From: an uncultured Verrucomicrobia subdivision 3 bacterium
GTDB lineage: Bacteria; Verrucomicrobiota; Verrucomicrobiia; Limisphaerales; UBA11358
Direction of reading: 5' to 3'
DNA: 62,071 bases
NCBI GenBank assembly: GCA_903895255.1
Contig: CAITTG010000093.1
Coordinates: 1 to 62,071 of the forward strand
A program made the translations under genes and the position numbers. Shown one piece after another: positions 9,118 through 17,820 of this stretch (the first letter of the stretch is position 1; each line of letters starts with the position of its first letter). Under the pieces are notes generated by a model. The model saw only the letters and a list, made by a program, of their open reading frames with translations, ran no database searches and was not told where the DNA came from.

Positions 9118-11259
9118 ATGAATGATCAACTTGTTTCCGCTCCGGATGGCCGTCGCGGCGCCGCGGGCAGTTTCGCCGGGCGCGCCTACCGTTACCGCAT
9201 ACTGCTGGCCAAGCGCTGGTGGGTGATTCTCATCTGCGTCGCCCTGGCGCTGGGCGGGGCCGCCACCTATTTGCGGTTCACCCCGCCCCAGTTCACCTCC
9301 GTTGGCCAGATGATCGTGAGCATCAAGCTTAACTTGCAGGCGGGTTCGCTGTATACTGAGGATCTAGCCAATTTTTTAGGAACCCAGTCGGCCTTGATGC
9401 AGGGCGGCGAAGTGGTGCAGCGGGCGGCGGATCATGTGGCGGCGCAAAATCCCAACCTCCCGGCGACGTCCCGGCTCCCGTCGCTAAAGGTCAACATCAT
9501 ACCCAAGACCACCATTTTCACCCTGATGGCCACCGGGGAGAACCCGGAATATACCAAGGCTTTTCTGCAGGCCGCGATGGAGGAGTACATCAATTTGAAG
9601 AAGCAAATGGTCACCCGCACTTCGGACACCACCAGCGCGGGATTGACCGAGCAGATGCTGCGCCTGGAGCCGGAGATGCAAAAGTGCGATGCCGAAATCC
9701 AGTCCTTTCTGAGCACGAATGACGCTGCTTTGCTGAGCGAGGCGACCGGCATGGCCAATTATGTGGTCACCATTTACCAGCAACTGGCGAGTGCGCAAGC
9801 CGAGCAGGATCTGCTCGAATCACTGACCCTGGATCAAAGTATTTTGCTGGAGCAAAACCAATCGCCGGTCATGGCGGCCAATACCGACACCGCGGCGGGG
9901 GCGGGCGGCATGGCGAACAATGTGCTGGTCAGTTCCGGCGTGGCCAACAGCACGGGAGCCAACGTGGGCTCCAGTTCCATCGGGACCGAGTATTTGTCAG
10001 TAAAACAACAATTGGCGCTCCTGAAGGCCGACCGGGAACGTTACGGCGCCATTTTAAAACCGAAGCACCCGCAGATGGTGGCCATGGACCAGGAAATTGA
10101 CAAACTCGGCCGGGTGCTCGAAATCTACCGGCAACAAAGCATGGAGCAGTTGGATGCGCGTAAAAGCGCCCTGGCCCTGCAGATTCACAATTTGGAAATT
10201 CAAACGAAGCAGCAGAGCAAAGTTAATCTGGAGTTGAGCCGGAAGGCGGCCCAGTATGCGCGGCTGCAGGCCAAATCTGAGCGGGTGCAAAACCTCTATG
10301 AGCAGTTGCTGGCGATGTTGCAAACCCTGGACATGAGCAAGGAGATCAGCCCGGAGAGCGTGACGATTTACGAGCCGGCGAGTGACGCTTTTCAGGACAA
10401 GGGGCTGCCCAGCAAAACCATGGCGATGGCCTCGGCGATTGGGCTCGGTTTGGGTTTGGGCATTTTATTTTTGCTCGACCGCATGGACGATCGGATGAAT
10501 TCTTTCACCGAGTTGCAGGCTGCGTTTGACGAGGAGATCCTGGGCCAGATTCCGCGGGAGCGGAAGCCGAAAAAAGGCGGGTCGGTGCCGGCGCTGACGC
10601 TGGATGATGACCGCCATCCATTTGTGGAGGCATATCGCAACCTGCGTTCGTCGCTCCTCTACATGGCCCAGCAGGAGCCCCGCCCGCGAACTTTATTGGT
10701 AACGAGCTCAGTCCCGGGTGACGGCAAATCCTTAACGGCGACGAATCTGGCCATCACCCTGACGATGGGTGGGTCCCGGGTGCTGCTGGTGGACGCGGAT
10801 TTGCGGAAAGGCAATCTCCACTACCGGCTGAATGTGAAAAATGAAACGGGCTTCAGCGAAGTTTTCCTGAAAGGCGCCAGTTGGCGGGCGGCGGTTCAGG
10901 CCACTGGTTTTACCAATTTGTTCTTATTGCCACGCGGGACCACCACGCAGCGATCCAGTGAGTTTTTCATCGGCCCGGTCATGGAGAAGTTTCTGGGCGA
11001 GGCAAAGAATGAATATGATTATGTGGTCATCGACTCCGCGCCGGTTATGGCGGCCGATGATGTGACCAGTCTGGCCCCGCGCATGGACGGGGTTATTTTT
11101 GTAATTCGTGCGGAGCACACCTCTGCGCGCGTCGCCCATTCCGCACTGAACATGCTGTATCAACGCAAAGCCCAGGTGCTGGGGCTGGTGTTTAATTCCG
11201 TGAATGTAAACACGGGCGATTACTATTATTATTATCGTTATCAGAATTACAAAACCTGA
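9118..11259 (+). CDS. Polysaccharide co-polymerase / BY-type tyrosine autokinase (Wzc family)
   Basis: 713 aa. An inner-membrane protein controlling chain length and export. First membrane helix near 34-52, then a Wzz domain, a large periplasmic coiled-coil region and the GNVR-type segment before the second helix (about 433-450). The cytoplasmic kinase has Walker A VPGDGKS (Lys537), Walker A' LLVDAD (Asp559, Asp561) and Walker B VVIDSAP (Asp639). The C-terminus ends in a tyrosine cluster (DYYYYYRYQNY), the autophosphorylation tail. All catalytic parts are present in one chain, as in proteobacterial Wzc. It lies 29 bases after the export gene. Confidence 0.95.
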   Translation: MNDQLVSAPDGRRGAAGSFAGRAYRYRILLAKRWWVILICVALALGGAATYLRFTPPQFTSVGQMIVSIKLNLQAGSLYTEDLANFLGTQSALMQGGEVVQRAADHVAAQNPNLPATSRLPSLKVNIIPKTTIFTLMATGENPEYTKAFLQAAMEEYINLKKQMVTRTSDTTSAGLTEQMLRLEPEMQKCDAEIQSFLSTNDAALLSEATGMANYVVTIYQQLASAQAEQDLLESLTLDQSILLEQNQSPVMAANTDTAAGAGGMANNVLVSSGVANSTGANVGSSSIGTEYLSVKQQLALLKADRERYGAILKPKHPQMVAMDQEIDKLGRVLEIYRQQSMEQLDARKSALALQIHNLEIQTKQQSKVNLELSRKAAQYARLQAKSERVQNLYEQLLAMLQTLDMSKEISPESVTIYEPASDAFQDKGLPSKTMAMASAIGLGLGLGILFLLDRMDDRMNSFTELQAAFDEEILGQIPRERKPKKGGSVPALTLDDDRHPFVEAYRNLRSSLLYMAQQEPRPRTLLVTSSVPGDGKSLTATNLAITLTMGGSRVLLVDADLRKGNLHYRLNVKNETGFSEVFLKGASWRAAVQATGFTNLFLLPRGTTTQRSSEFFIGPVMEKFLGEAKNEYDYVVIDSAPVMAADDVTSLAPRMDGVIFVIRAEHTSARVAHSALNMLYQRKAQVLGLVFNSVNVNTGDYYYYYRYQNYKT

Positions 11260-11298
11260 CCGGTCCGGGTGAGGTGGTTTCCCGCGGGATGATTTTTT

Positions 11299-11853
11299 AT
11301 GGCTGCAACTGCCGAATGGTTTTGTCTTCGCTCGCAGCCGCGGCACGAGCACATCGCGGCCGCCCACCTTCAGCAAATGCCGGCGGTGGAGGTGTTCCTG
11401 CCGCGGATCCGTTTTCAGCGAGCCACCCGGCAGGGCAAGGTTTGGGTGACTGAGGCGTTGTTTCCCAACTATCTTTTTGCCCGCTTTGACTGGCACGCCT
11501 GCTTGCGCCAGGTGCAGGCCGCCCGCGGGGTTGGCGGCGTGATTCATTTCGGTGATCGCTGGCCGGTAATCCCGGAGGTGGTAATCCAGACGTTGCAGCA
11601 GGCGATGGGCGCCGCCGAAATTCATACCATTCCAGCGGGATTTACACCCGGTGACCGGGTTGAGATTGTGGAGGGTGCGATGCGGGGCTTGCGGGCCGTG
11701 GTCTCACGGGTGATGCCGGGCCGGGAGCGGGTGCTGCTGTTAATGGAATTTTTGGGGCAGGCGGCGGAAGTTGAGATGCCGGATAATTTGGTGATCAAGG
11801 AAGGTAGTGTGCGTGCCCAGTCTTTTTCGGGTTTGCTAGCCTCCAGCCCGTGA
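11299..11853 (+). CDS. NusG/RfaH-family transcription antiterminator
   Basis: 184 aa. N-terminal NGN domain (residues 1-105; starts AEWFCLRSQPRHE, with LFPNYLFARFD in the core) and a C-terminal KOW motif (FTPGDRVEIVEGAMRGLRAVV, about 114-135). Such specialised NusG paralogues (RfaH, UpxY, LoaP) ride with RNA polymerase through long polysaccharide operons. Its place just after the export genes and before the ~23-kb plus-strand glycosyltransferase series suggests that it prevents early termination there. Its last 18 bases overlap the 3' end of the convergent membrane gene at 11836. No ops or JUMPstart element was confirmed. Confidence 0.9.
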   Translation: MAATAEWFCLRSQPRHEHIAAAHLQQMPAVEVFLPRIRFQRATRQGKVWVTEALFPNYLFARFDWHACLRQVQAARGVGGVIHFGDRWPVIPEVVIQTLQQAMGAAEIHTIPAGFTPGDRVEIVEGAMRGLRAVVSRVMPGRERVLLLMEFLGQAAEVEMPDNLVIKEGSVRAQSFSGLLASSP

Positions 11854-13542
11854 AGCAACCGCACCGCGGCCGAGGTTGAGCAGCATGGCGCAGATCAGTA
11901 AAAACAAAAACAGGGTGGAGTGGACTTGGAAGGGGATGTCAAAACGGGCATGCACCAGGCATCCCCCTAGTGCGACCCACGCGCAAAACACCAGCTGCCG
12001 GGGGCGCACTCCGCCGGGCAAAAACCCGCGCACGGCGGTGACTCCGAGCGCGGCCAGCAGCAGACCGAAGCCCAGCCAGCCAAAGGTAATCCGGGTTTCC
12101 AGCCAGTCATCATAAACCTGTTCCGACCAATAAACATTATCCGAGTAGCGATATAACTGGAAAACCGTGGCAAAGGTCCCCGGACCGGTTCCGAACAGGG
12201 GGTAATCCCGCGCCATCGGTTCGGCCGAGTCATGCAGGGCCGCCCGGTCGGCAAATCCCCCGCTGATTTGTTCCATGCGCGGAGCCAGCGATTTCAGGCC
12301 GACATATCCGCTCAACAGGACGGTGACGATGACAAATGCCGCCAGCAACCAGGCCGATTCTCGATTCTTCGCGACCGCCGAAGCGGTGGCCATGGGCTGG
12401 CGGTTTGACATGGGCACGGGCTTGTCGGCCGGCGGGAAATTCTTTGCGCTGGGATGGCGTCTGAAGGTTGGGGGGGACGGACTGCCAGCCACCGGCGGCT
12501 GGCTCGCCAGGGGGGATTTTATGCGCGTAAGGCTCAGGTAACCAATCACGATCAATAGCATGCCAGCGGCGACGAGTGCGCCGCCCCGGGTGCTGGAAAT
12601 AACCGGGCATGCCGCCATGACCGCAGCACATGGCAGCAACCAATGGTGAGTTTTGGTTCGGCCATCGGAACTCTGCTGGAGTATCGACCAGAAACCGAGG
12701 CAAACCGGCCAGAGAAGATTGAAGTATTGAGCGGCATTAGAGCGATAGGCATAGGAAGCGAACTGTGAGACACAACCGGTATTGATGCGGGGTTCCAACA
12801 CAAACAAGAGTTTGTCCGTGCCGGATTCGCGTTGAATAATCCCCTCGGTGCCGAGGATGGCGCCGTTTACGGCCAGTATCCAGAGGAGGGTGCGCAAGCG
12901 GGCGGGAACCACGGCAATGCGGGCGGCCTGCCCGTTCAGATTTCGTTCCTCCTTGGGATTCAAACCGGCGAGCCAGTCGGTGATGGACCAAAACGCAGCG
13001 GCCAGCCCCAGATATTTCCAAAAAAAAGCCCAGGTGCGGGCGGCGTCGAAACTGTGCGGCAGCCAGTCGAAATGTTTCTGGTAATGGAAGACCCGGGTCT
13101 CGGGGCGGTACCAAGCGGCCGCGTTCCAGGCGCTTAACAGGCATTCCATCAGGACGGCCAAGGTGATCCCCGCCAATATCTTCTTCAGGATTCGGACCGC
13201 GGTTGGTTCGCGCCGCGACAACGTGCCGGAACGCGGGGAGAAATGCTCCCAACGGGGCGGCTGGTGGCCCTTAACACGGCGGATAAAGAGTTTGATCAGG
13301 AGTAAAAATCCGGCGGCGTACTCCGCGCCATTCATGCAATGAATGGCCCACGGCTGGGTGGTGCCGAAGGCCCACGGGCCAAACACCACCATGGTAAAAA
13401 TCAGGGCCCCGCTAAAATCATCGCACAGGCGATAGGCTTGAATATCGCGCGGTCGCAGTGGTAACCGCGCACTTATTTTGGCTTTTAACCAGCCGAGCGG
13501 CTCGGCAGGGTCCGGTGGCGGTGTTTGCGGTCGCTCTGACAC
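11836..13542 (-). CDS. O-antigen ligase/polymerase-like membrane protein (Wzy_C family)
   Basis: 568 aa, roughly ten to twelve membrane helices. The Wzy_C-type region shows STRGGALVAAG (in the first half of the domain) and, after a Pro-rich cytoplasmic insert (about 350-395), the YPLFGTGPGTF motif and a large periplasmic loop with Tyr/Arg residues before the last helices. Families with this architecture polymerise O-units or transfer polysaccharide to lipid A or other acceptors. It is transcribed against its neighbours and overlaps the antiterminator gene by 18 bases tail to tail. A second polymerase candidate is at 29186, so this one may be the ligase; that division is inference. Confidence 0.8.
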   Translation of the reverse strand: MSERPQTPPPDPAEPLGWLKAKISARLPLRPRDIQAYRLCDDFSGALIFTMVVFGPWAFGTTQPWAIHCMNGAEYAAGFLLLIKLFIRRVKGHQPPRWEHFSPRSGTLSRREPTAVRILKKILAGITLAVLMECLLSAWNAAAWYRPETRVFHYQKHFDWLPHSFDAARTWAFFWKYLGLAAAFWSITDWLAGLNPKEERNLNGQAARIAVVPARLRTLLWILAVNGAILGTEGIIQRESGTDKLLFVLEPRINTGCVSQFASYAYRSNAAQYFNLLWPVCLGFWSILQQSSDGRTKTHHWLLPCAAVMAACPVISSTRGGALVAAGMLLIVIGYLSLTRIKSPLASQPPVAGSPSPPTFRRHPSAKNFPPADKPVPMSNRQPMATASAVAKNRESAWLLAAFVIVTVLLSGYVGLKSLAPRMEQISGGFADRAALHDSAEPMARDYPLFGTGPGTFATVFQLYRYSDNVYWSEQVYDDWLETRITFGWLGFGLLLAALGVTAVRGFLPGGVRPRQLVFCAWVALGGCLVHARFDIPFQVHSTLFLFLLICAMLLNLGRGAVASRAGG

Positions 13543-13682
13543 GCTCGCAGAGTGCGGGGCAAAGCCAGTGAATTCAAGTGTTTATTAAGCTTGTCCGGCG
13601 CCTCGGCGCGGACGGGGGGCGGGCAAATATAAGTTTGACGTGCCGCCGTTTTTCCGGCATCAAAGCGCCGCATTTATTACTT

Positions 13683-14273
13683 ATGGAATCCCTCTCATAC
13701 CAACTTGAAGCCTTGCAGACCACCGTGGCGAAGTTTCGTGACCAGCTCCCGGCGGTGGAGGCCACCGGAAAAAAACTGGCCGCAGTCCTAGCCGGAGGCG
13801 GCCGGATTTTGACCTGTGGCAATGGTGGCAGTGCCTGTGATGCGCTGCATCTTTCCGAGGAATTGGTGGGCCGCTTCGACCAAAACCGCCGTTCGCTGGC
13901 GGCCATTTGCCTGAGTGCGGATGCCCCGCTATTAACCTGCATTGCCAATGATTTCGGTTATGACTCGGTATTTGCCCGCCAGGTTGAGGGTCTTGGCCGG
14001 ACCGGGGACGCCCTGATTGTTTTCTCCACCAGCGGCAACTCGGCAAACCTGGTGACCGCCTTGCAAGCGGCCAGGCAAAACGGTCTGGCCACCGTCAGTT
14101 TGCTGGGCAAAGATGGCGGCAAATGCCGGGGGCTGGCCGACCATGAGATTATCGTTCCGAGTTTCACCACGGCGCGGATTCAGGAAGTGCACACCTTCAT
14201 TCTCCATGCTTGGCTGGGGTTGATCGAAGGGGAACTGGGTTTGAGCCAGCCTCCGCGGGCCGCACTTCGTTAA
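13683..14273 (+). CDS. gmhA: Sedoheptulose 7-phosphate isomerase
   Basis: 196 aa, the usual GmhA size. A SIS-domain isomerase making D-glycero-manno-heptose 7-phosphate, the first step of ADP- or GDP-heptose synthesis. Motifs: CGNGGSACDALHLSEEL (substrate and metal site), IANDFGYDSVFARQ, FSTSGNSANLV, and the C-terminal QEVHTFILHAWLGLIE with the catalytic His. The frame is open to 13578, but homology begins at the ATG at 13683. It implies heptose in the cell envelope or this polysaccharide, in line with a GT9-family (heptosyltransferase-type) gene at 31977. Confidence 0.92.
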   Translation: MESLSYQLEALQTTVAKFRDQLPAVEATGKKLAAVLAGGGRILTCGNGGSACDALHLSEELVGRFDQNRRSLAAICLSADAPLLTCIANDFGYDSVFARQVEGLGRTGDALIVFSTSGNSANLVTALQAARQNGLATVSLLGKDGGKCRGLADHEIIVPSFTTARIQEVHTFILHAWLGLIEGELGLSQPPRAALR

Positions 14274-14554
14274 GGCCCGCCCGGGCTGACACCCGCCCGT
14301 TTGGGAGTTGCTCAAGCCGCTGGCTTTCGCGTGGTTGCGGGCGGGCGCGCCGGCCGGTGGCTGGTTGCAAATTAATCGTATAACAAATTGGTTGAAGTGA
14401 CCCCCGGCCCCGCGGGTGCGCGGGTTTGAATGGCTCCATGCTGCGGCCCGCTGCTCTCCCATACCCGAATCAGTCCTCCTGGTTGCTGGTGGCTTCCGGG
14501 CCCGCCGCCGCCCATGGGCAGGGTCACGGACAGGTGTTTTTTGTTCATTTTTAT
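14274..14554. other. Intergenic region, no gene seen
   Basis: The stretch after gmhA is G+C-rich and contains no convincing reading frame. It ends in the promoter for the following regulator gene. Confidence 0.4.
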
Positions 14555-14582
14555 TTGAATTAAAAGGCCCCGCTGATATAAT
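14555..14582 (+). promoter_or_regulatory. Sigma70-type promoter with extended -10
   Basis: TTGAAT (14555-14560), a 16-base spacer and a perfect TATAAT (14577-14582) preceded by TG at 14574-14575. The start codon of the GbsR-like gene is 33 bases further on. Confidence 0.75.
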
Positions 14583-14615
14583 GGTTCGCACAACGGTTCG
14601 CCGCCTAAAAAACGC

Positions 14616-15122
14616 ATGGGAGAAAGTTTGCTTGAATCAACCAATTCACGGCTCGCGCCAGTGGAGGTTGAAGCCATTCAGCTTTTTGTTCAATTTTCCC
14701 GCGCGCTCGGACAGCCCCGTTCAATTGCGGAAATTTACGGGATGCTGTTCGTTTCGCACGTGCCGTTGAGCCTGGACGACTTGGTGGAGCGGTTGCAATT
14801 GAGCCGGGGTTCGGCCAGTCAGGGCTTGAAATATTTACGTGAATTAGGGGCGGTGCGACCGGTGAATCGGCCGGACAGCCGGCGCGTGCATTACGAGGCG
14901 GTGGCCGAGTTGCGGAATCTGGCCGGCACCTTTCTCCACCAGCAGGTGGAGCGCCATCTGGGGGACAGCGCTGCCCGGCTGGAAAAGATGGGGCGGCATT
15001 CCCAGGCTTTGACCGGGGCTGCGCGCCGGCATGCGCTGGCGCGGGTCAAGTTGTTGCAAAGCTGGGAGAAGAATGGGCGGCAGATGCTCCCTTATCTCTT
15101 GAAGATGTTGGGGCGAAAATAG
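14616..15122 (+). CDS. GbsR/MarR-type winged-helix transcriptional regulator
   Basis: 168 aa. An N-terminal winged-helix domain (residues 12-85) contains IAEIYGMLFVSHVPLSLDDL followed by the recognition-helix region LSRGSASQGLKYLRELGAV and a wing with Arg/His. The C-terminal half is helical and Gln/Arg-rich, as expected for dimerisation. The pattern matches GbsR-like regulators, which often sit in exosortase/EPS loci. It has its own strong promoter and stands just before the promoter of the polysaccharide operon, so it is a candidate regulator of that operon. No ligand can be named. Confidence 0.82.
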   Translation: MGESLLESTNSRLAPVEVEAIQLFVQFSRALGQPRSIAEIYGMLFVSHVPLSLDDLVERLQLSRGSASQGLKYLRELGAVRPVNRPDSRRVHYEAVAELRNLAGTFLHQQVERHLGDSAARLEKMGRHSQALTGAARRHALARVKLLQSWEKNGRQMLPYLLKMLGRK

Positions 15123-15240
15123 CTGCCGGGTGGGAGTCAAAGGCCCATGCCTTGGCGCAAACATATTATGGGTAGCGGCCTGCGGGCCTGCGCGCGGAAC
15201 CTTTTGCAAGGAAAGTTGCGAAACGGCCAAGGGCGGCAGC

Positions 15241-15270
15241 TTGATCGCGGGCCGGGCCTTGGCGTATAAT
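15241..15270 (+). promoter_or_regulatory. Promoter of the polysaccharide operon
   Basis: TTGATC (15241-15246), an 18-base spacer and a perfect TATAAT (15265-15270). The first coding sequence starts at 15494, so the transcript has a leader of about 215 bases, a layout suited to control by the NusG-like protein. The leader holds a G+C-rich hairpin (15387-15393 with 15399-15405) without a T run. Confidence 0.65.
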
Positions 15271-15493
15271 CAAGATTAATTGCGGGCGGTTTAACCCATG
15301 AAAACGCGGCTGGCAGCGAGCATGTTCTGGCCGATGGCTTCGCCACAGGCTTTGATTTTTCCCGGTGGCTTTGAACGGGCATTCGGGGCGCGGACAACCC
15401 GCGCCGGGCTGCCCCCGACATAAAGTGCCATGGTTTTTGCAAGGTTTGTGAATCCGCCCGTCAAGGGCCTTAAGTTCCCGGCTCACTAATTAA

Positions 15494-16975
15494 ATGTCCA
15501 ATTACCGTCAACTTTTCAAGTCCACAGCCATTCTGGGTGGTTCGCAGGTGGTTTTGACCATCCTGGGGATGGTGCGAAATAAAATTCTTGCCGTGCTCTT
15601 GGGGCCGACTGGCGTGGGGCTCTCCGGCCTCTATGTTTCCATCACCAGCCTAGTGGGAACATTAACGGGCTTTGGGATTGGTTCGAGTGGTGTGCGCGAT
15701 ATTGCCGTCGGCTACGCGCAGGGGGATTTGGCGCGGGTGGCGCGGGTGGCAGTGACCATTAATCGGGTGGTCTACACCTCCAGTGCCTGCGGGGCGTTAA
15801 TTATATGCTTGTTTTGCCGCCAGATTAGCCAGGCCACCTTTGGCACCCCTGAATTTTCCGGAGGTGTGGCCTTGATGGCTTTGGTGGTGGTTTTTTCCGG
15901 TGTTTCCTTTGGCCAGTTGGCAATTTTGCAGGGTATGCAGAAAATTCGCGATTTGGCGAAATGTCAGATTCTCGGAGCGGTTTTTGGTACGGTGGCCAGC
16001 ATCCTTATTGTTTACTTCTTGCGTCAGCATGGCGTGGCTTTGTTTCTGGTGGCCAATGCCGCCTTTGGCATTCTGACTTCTTGGTGGTATCTGCGTAAAA
16101 TCAAGCTGGCCCCGGTCCGGGTGAGCTTGCGCGAAACCACCCAAGAGGTGCGGCATTTGGCCAAATTGGGATTGGCAGTAATGATTACTGGATTGCTGGG
16201 TTCGGCAGTGGCTTATGCCACCCGCATTATGATTATTCACCGACTGGGATTGCCAGCAGCCGGTCAGTACCAAGCGGCGTTCACGCTCTCCACTTATTAC
16301 GTCGGCTTCATTATAAATGCCATCAGCACCGACTTTTTTCCGCGGCTCACCGGCTTGAGCCAGGATAAACCAGCTGGTAGCCGCCTCTTGAACGACCAGA
16401 TTGAAATCGGTCTGCTGTTGGCCACGCCCGGGATTACGGCCACTCTCTTGTTGGCCCCGCTGGTGGTTCGGGTGCTCTATACTGGTGATTTTGGCGCGGC
16501 GGCGGGCATTATGCAATGGCAGGTGGTCGGCGTGTTTTTCCGCATGATCAGCACGCCGCTTTGGCACATTCAGATTGCCCGGGGGATGGGTTCCCTCTTG
16601 ATTGTCACGGAAGCGCTTGGCGCCGGGGTGCAGCTGTTACTGAATTGGGCTTGTATCCAGCAATGTGGTTTGCCCGGTATCGGCATCGCTTACCTGTTGT
16701 TCTACATATACCAAACGGCCTTGATGTATTATCTTTGCCGTCGTTTCACGGATTTTGCCTGGTCCCGTCGGTGTTTGCTGATCTCATTACCCGCTCTTTC
16801 ATTACTCGCGGTATCGTTCGCAGCGGTCAAAATGCTCCCTGGCTATTGGGGAATTGGGGTGGGGATTGGTTTTATCTTGGTTGTCTCTGCGGCCTCTATG
16901 GCTGGTTTGCAGAAATTGCTGGGCCTTGATTTGAAAGCCATCGTGCTCAAGCGCCTTGCCCCACAACGACCCTGA
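15494..16975 (+). CDS. Wzx-type polysaccharide flippase
   Basis: 493 aa with about 12-14 predicted membrane helices along its whole length. A MATE/MOP-superfamily lipid-linked oligosaccharide flippase: the N-terminal segment with FKSTAILGGSQVVLTILGMVRNK is typical of RfbX/Wzx proteins. It would move undecaprenyl-linked repeat units across the inner membrane for Wzy-type polymerisation. It is the first gene of the long plus-strand series of sugar-transfer genes and is preceded by a long leader. Confidence 0.9.
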   Translation: MSNYRQLFKSTAILGGSQVVLTILGMVRNKILAVLLGPTGVGLSGLYVSITSLVGTLTGFGIGSSGVRDIAVGYAQGDLARVARVAVTINRVVYTSSACGALIICLFCRQISQATFGTPEFSGGVALMALVVVFSGVSFGQLAILQGMQKIRDLAKCQILGAVFGTVASILIVYFLRQHGVALFLVANAAFGILTSWWYLRKIKLAPVRVSLRETTQEVRHLAKLGLAVMITGLLGSAVAYATRIMIIHRLGLPAAGQYQAAFTLSTYYVGFIINAISTDFFPRLTGLSQDKPAGSRLLNDQIEIGLLLATPGITATLLLAPLVVRVLYTGDFGAAAGIMQWQVVGVFFRMISTPLWHIQIARGMGSLLIVTEALGAGVQLLLNWACIQQCGLPGIGIAYLLFYIYQTALMYYLCRRFTDFAWSRRCLLISLPALSLLAVSFAAVKMLPGYWGIGVGIGFILVVSAASMAGLQKLLGLDLKAIVLKRLAPQRP

Positions 16976-17113
16976 TTACTGGTGCCAATTTCAATCAGCC
17001 GGGGGATAGGTGCTTCTTTGGAATCATCGCCTGCCGATATCAGATCCTGTGTTGTAAATTGTAAATTTTATCTGGTTTTGCGTCTGTGTGAAGCTTCTTT
17101 CCTTTAGCCGGAG

Positions 17114-17752
17114 ATGATTAAACGTCTTTGCCAAATATCCAGCCGGTATGGCTGGCGCACCCCCGTGGTGATGGCTGCGTTGTTATTGGTTCGCTGGAAT
17201 TTAGCTGTGATTTGGCGCGGCGGTTTGCTCGTACTGTTGACCAGGGGCAAGAAAGGCCGTGGAATCAAACTGGGCCGCGGGATTTCCGTCAACCCAGGCG
17301 CCTTATTGGAAATTGGTGATAATTTGATTTGGGAAGGACCTTCGACCGTGCGCGTAAACACCTCCGGCAACGCTATCATAGGCATCGGCAACAACGTGTG
17401 GATCAGCCAGGGGCTGCAATTATACGCCTGTAATTCGATCCTCATTGGCAACGAGGTTATGATTGGCGAGTCAGTGTCCATGCGGGATTCAACTCACTCC
17501 GTGGGCCGGCTTGATATGCCCATGCAATCGCAAGGGGATGTGTATGGCTCCATCCGGATCGAGGATGATGTCTGGATTGGGCGCGGGGTTTTCATTCAAG
17601 GGAAACCCGCCGGAACCGTGATTGGGCGGGGGGCAATTGTTGGAGCCAATTCCGTGGTGGTAAAATCCATTCCCGCGATGGAGATTTGGGGCGGAGTTCC
17701 GGCAAAATTTATCAGGCGGCGGAACAGTGCATTTGGCCCCGGTGGAAATTAG
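17114..17752 (+). CDS. Hexapeptide-repeat acetyltransferase (LbH family)
   Basis: 212 aa. A short membrane-proximal N-terminus precedes a left-handed beta-helix with isoleucine/valine-led hexapeptides from about residue 60 onward (ALLEIGDNLIWEG, NAIIGIGNNVWISQG). MRDSTHS supplies the catalytic histidine, and the tail is IGRGAIVGANSVVVKSIPAMEIWGGVPAKFI. This matches WbbJ/maltose O-acetyltransferase-like enzymes using acetyl-CoA. It probably O-acetylates a sugar of the repeat unit. The next gene starts about 70 bases downstream. Confidence 0.87.
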   Translation: MIKRLCQISSRYGWRTPVVMAALLLVRWNLAVIWRGGLLVLLTRGKKGRGIKLGRGISVNPGALLEIGDNLIWEGPSTVRVNTSGNAIIGIGNNVWISQGLQLYACNSILIGNEVMIGESVSMRDSTHSVGRLDMPMQSQGDVYGSIRIEDDVWIGRGVFIQGKPAGTVIGRGAIVGANSVVVKSIPAMEIWGGVPAKFIRRRNSAFGPGGN

Positions 17753-17820
17753 ATGTAAATCTCCAGGACGGAATTTTTCGTGCTATTGTCAAGGCCTTCG
17801 GGATAAACGATTCTTTTAAT

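Noticed and set aside
15284..15296. Possible ops/JUMPstart-like element (GCGGGCGGTTTAA)
   Set aside because: It shares only a GGCGGT core with the enterobacterial element, which is too short to claim.
15298..15423. 41-codon frame in the operon leader
   Set aside because: No Shine-Dalgarno site and Pro/Arg-rich composition typical of chance frames in G+C-rich DNA. It could be revisited as a leader peptide if conserved.
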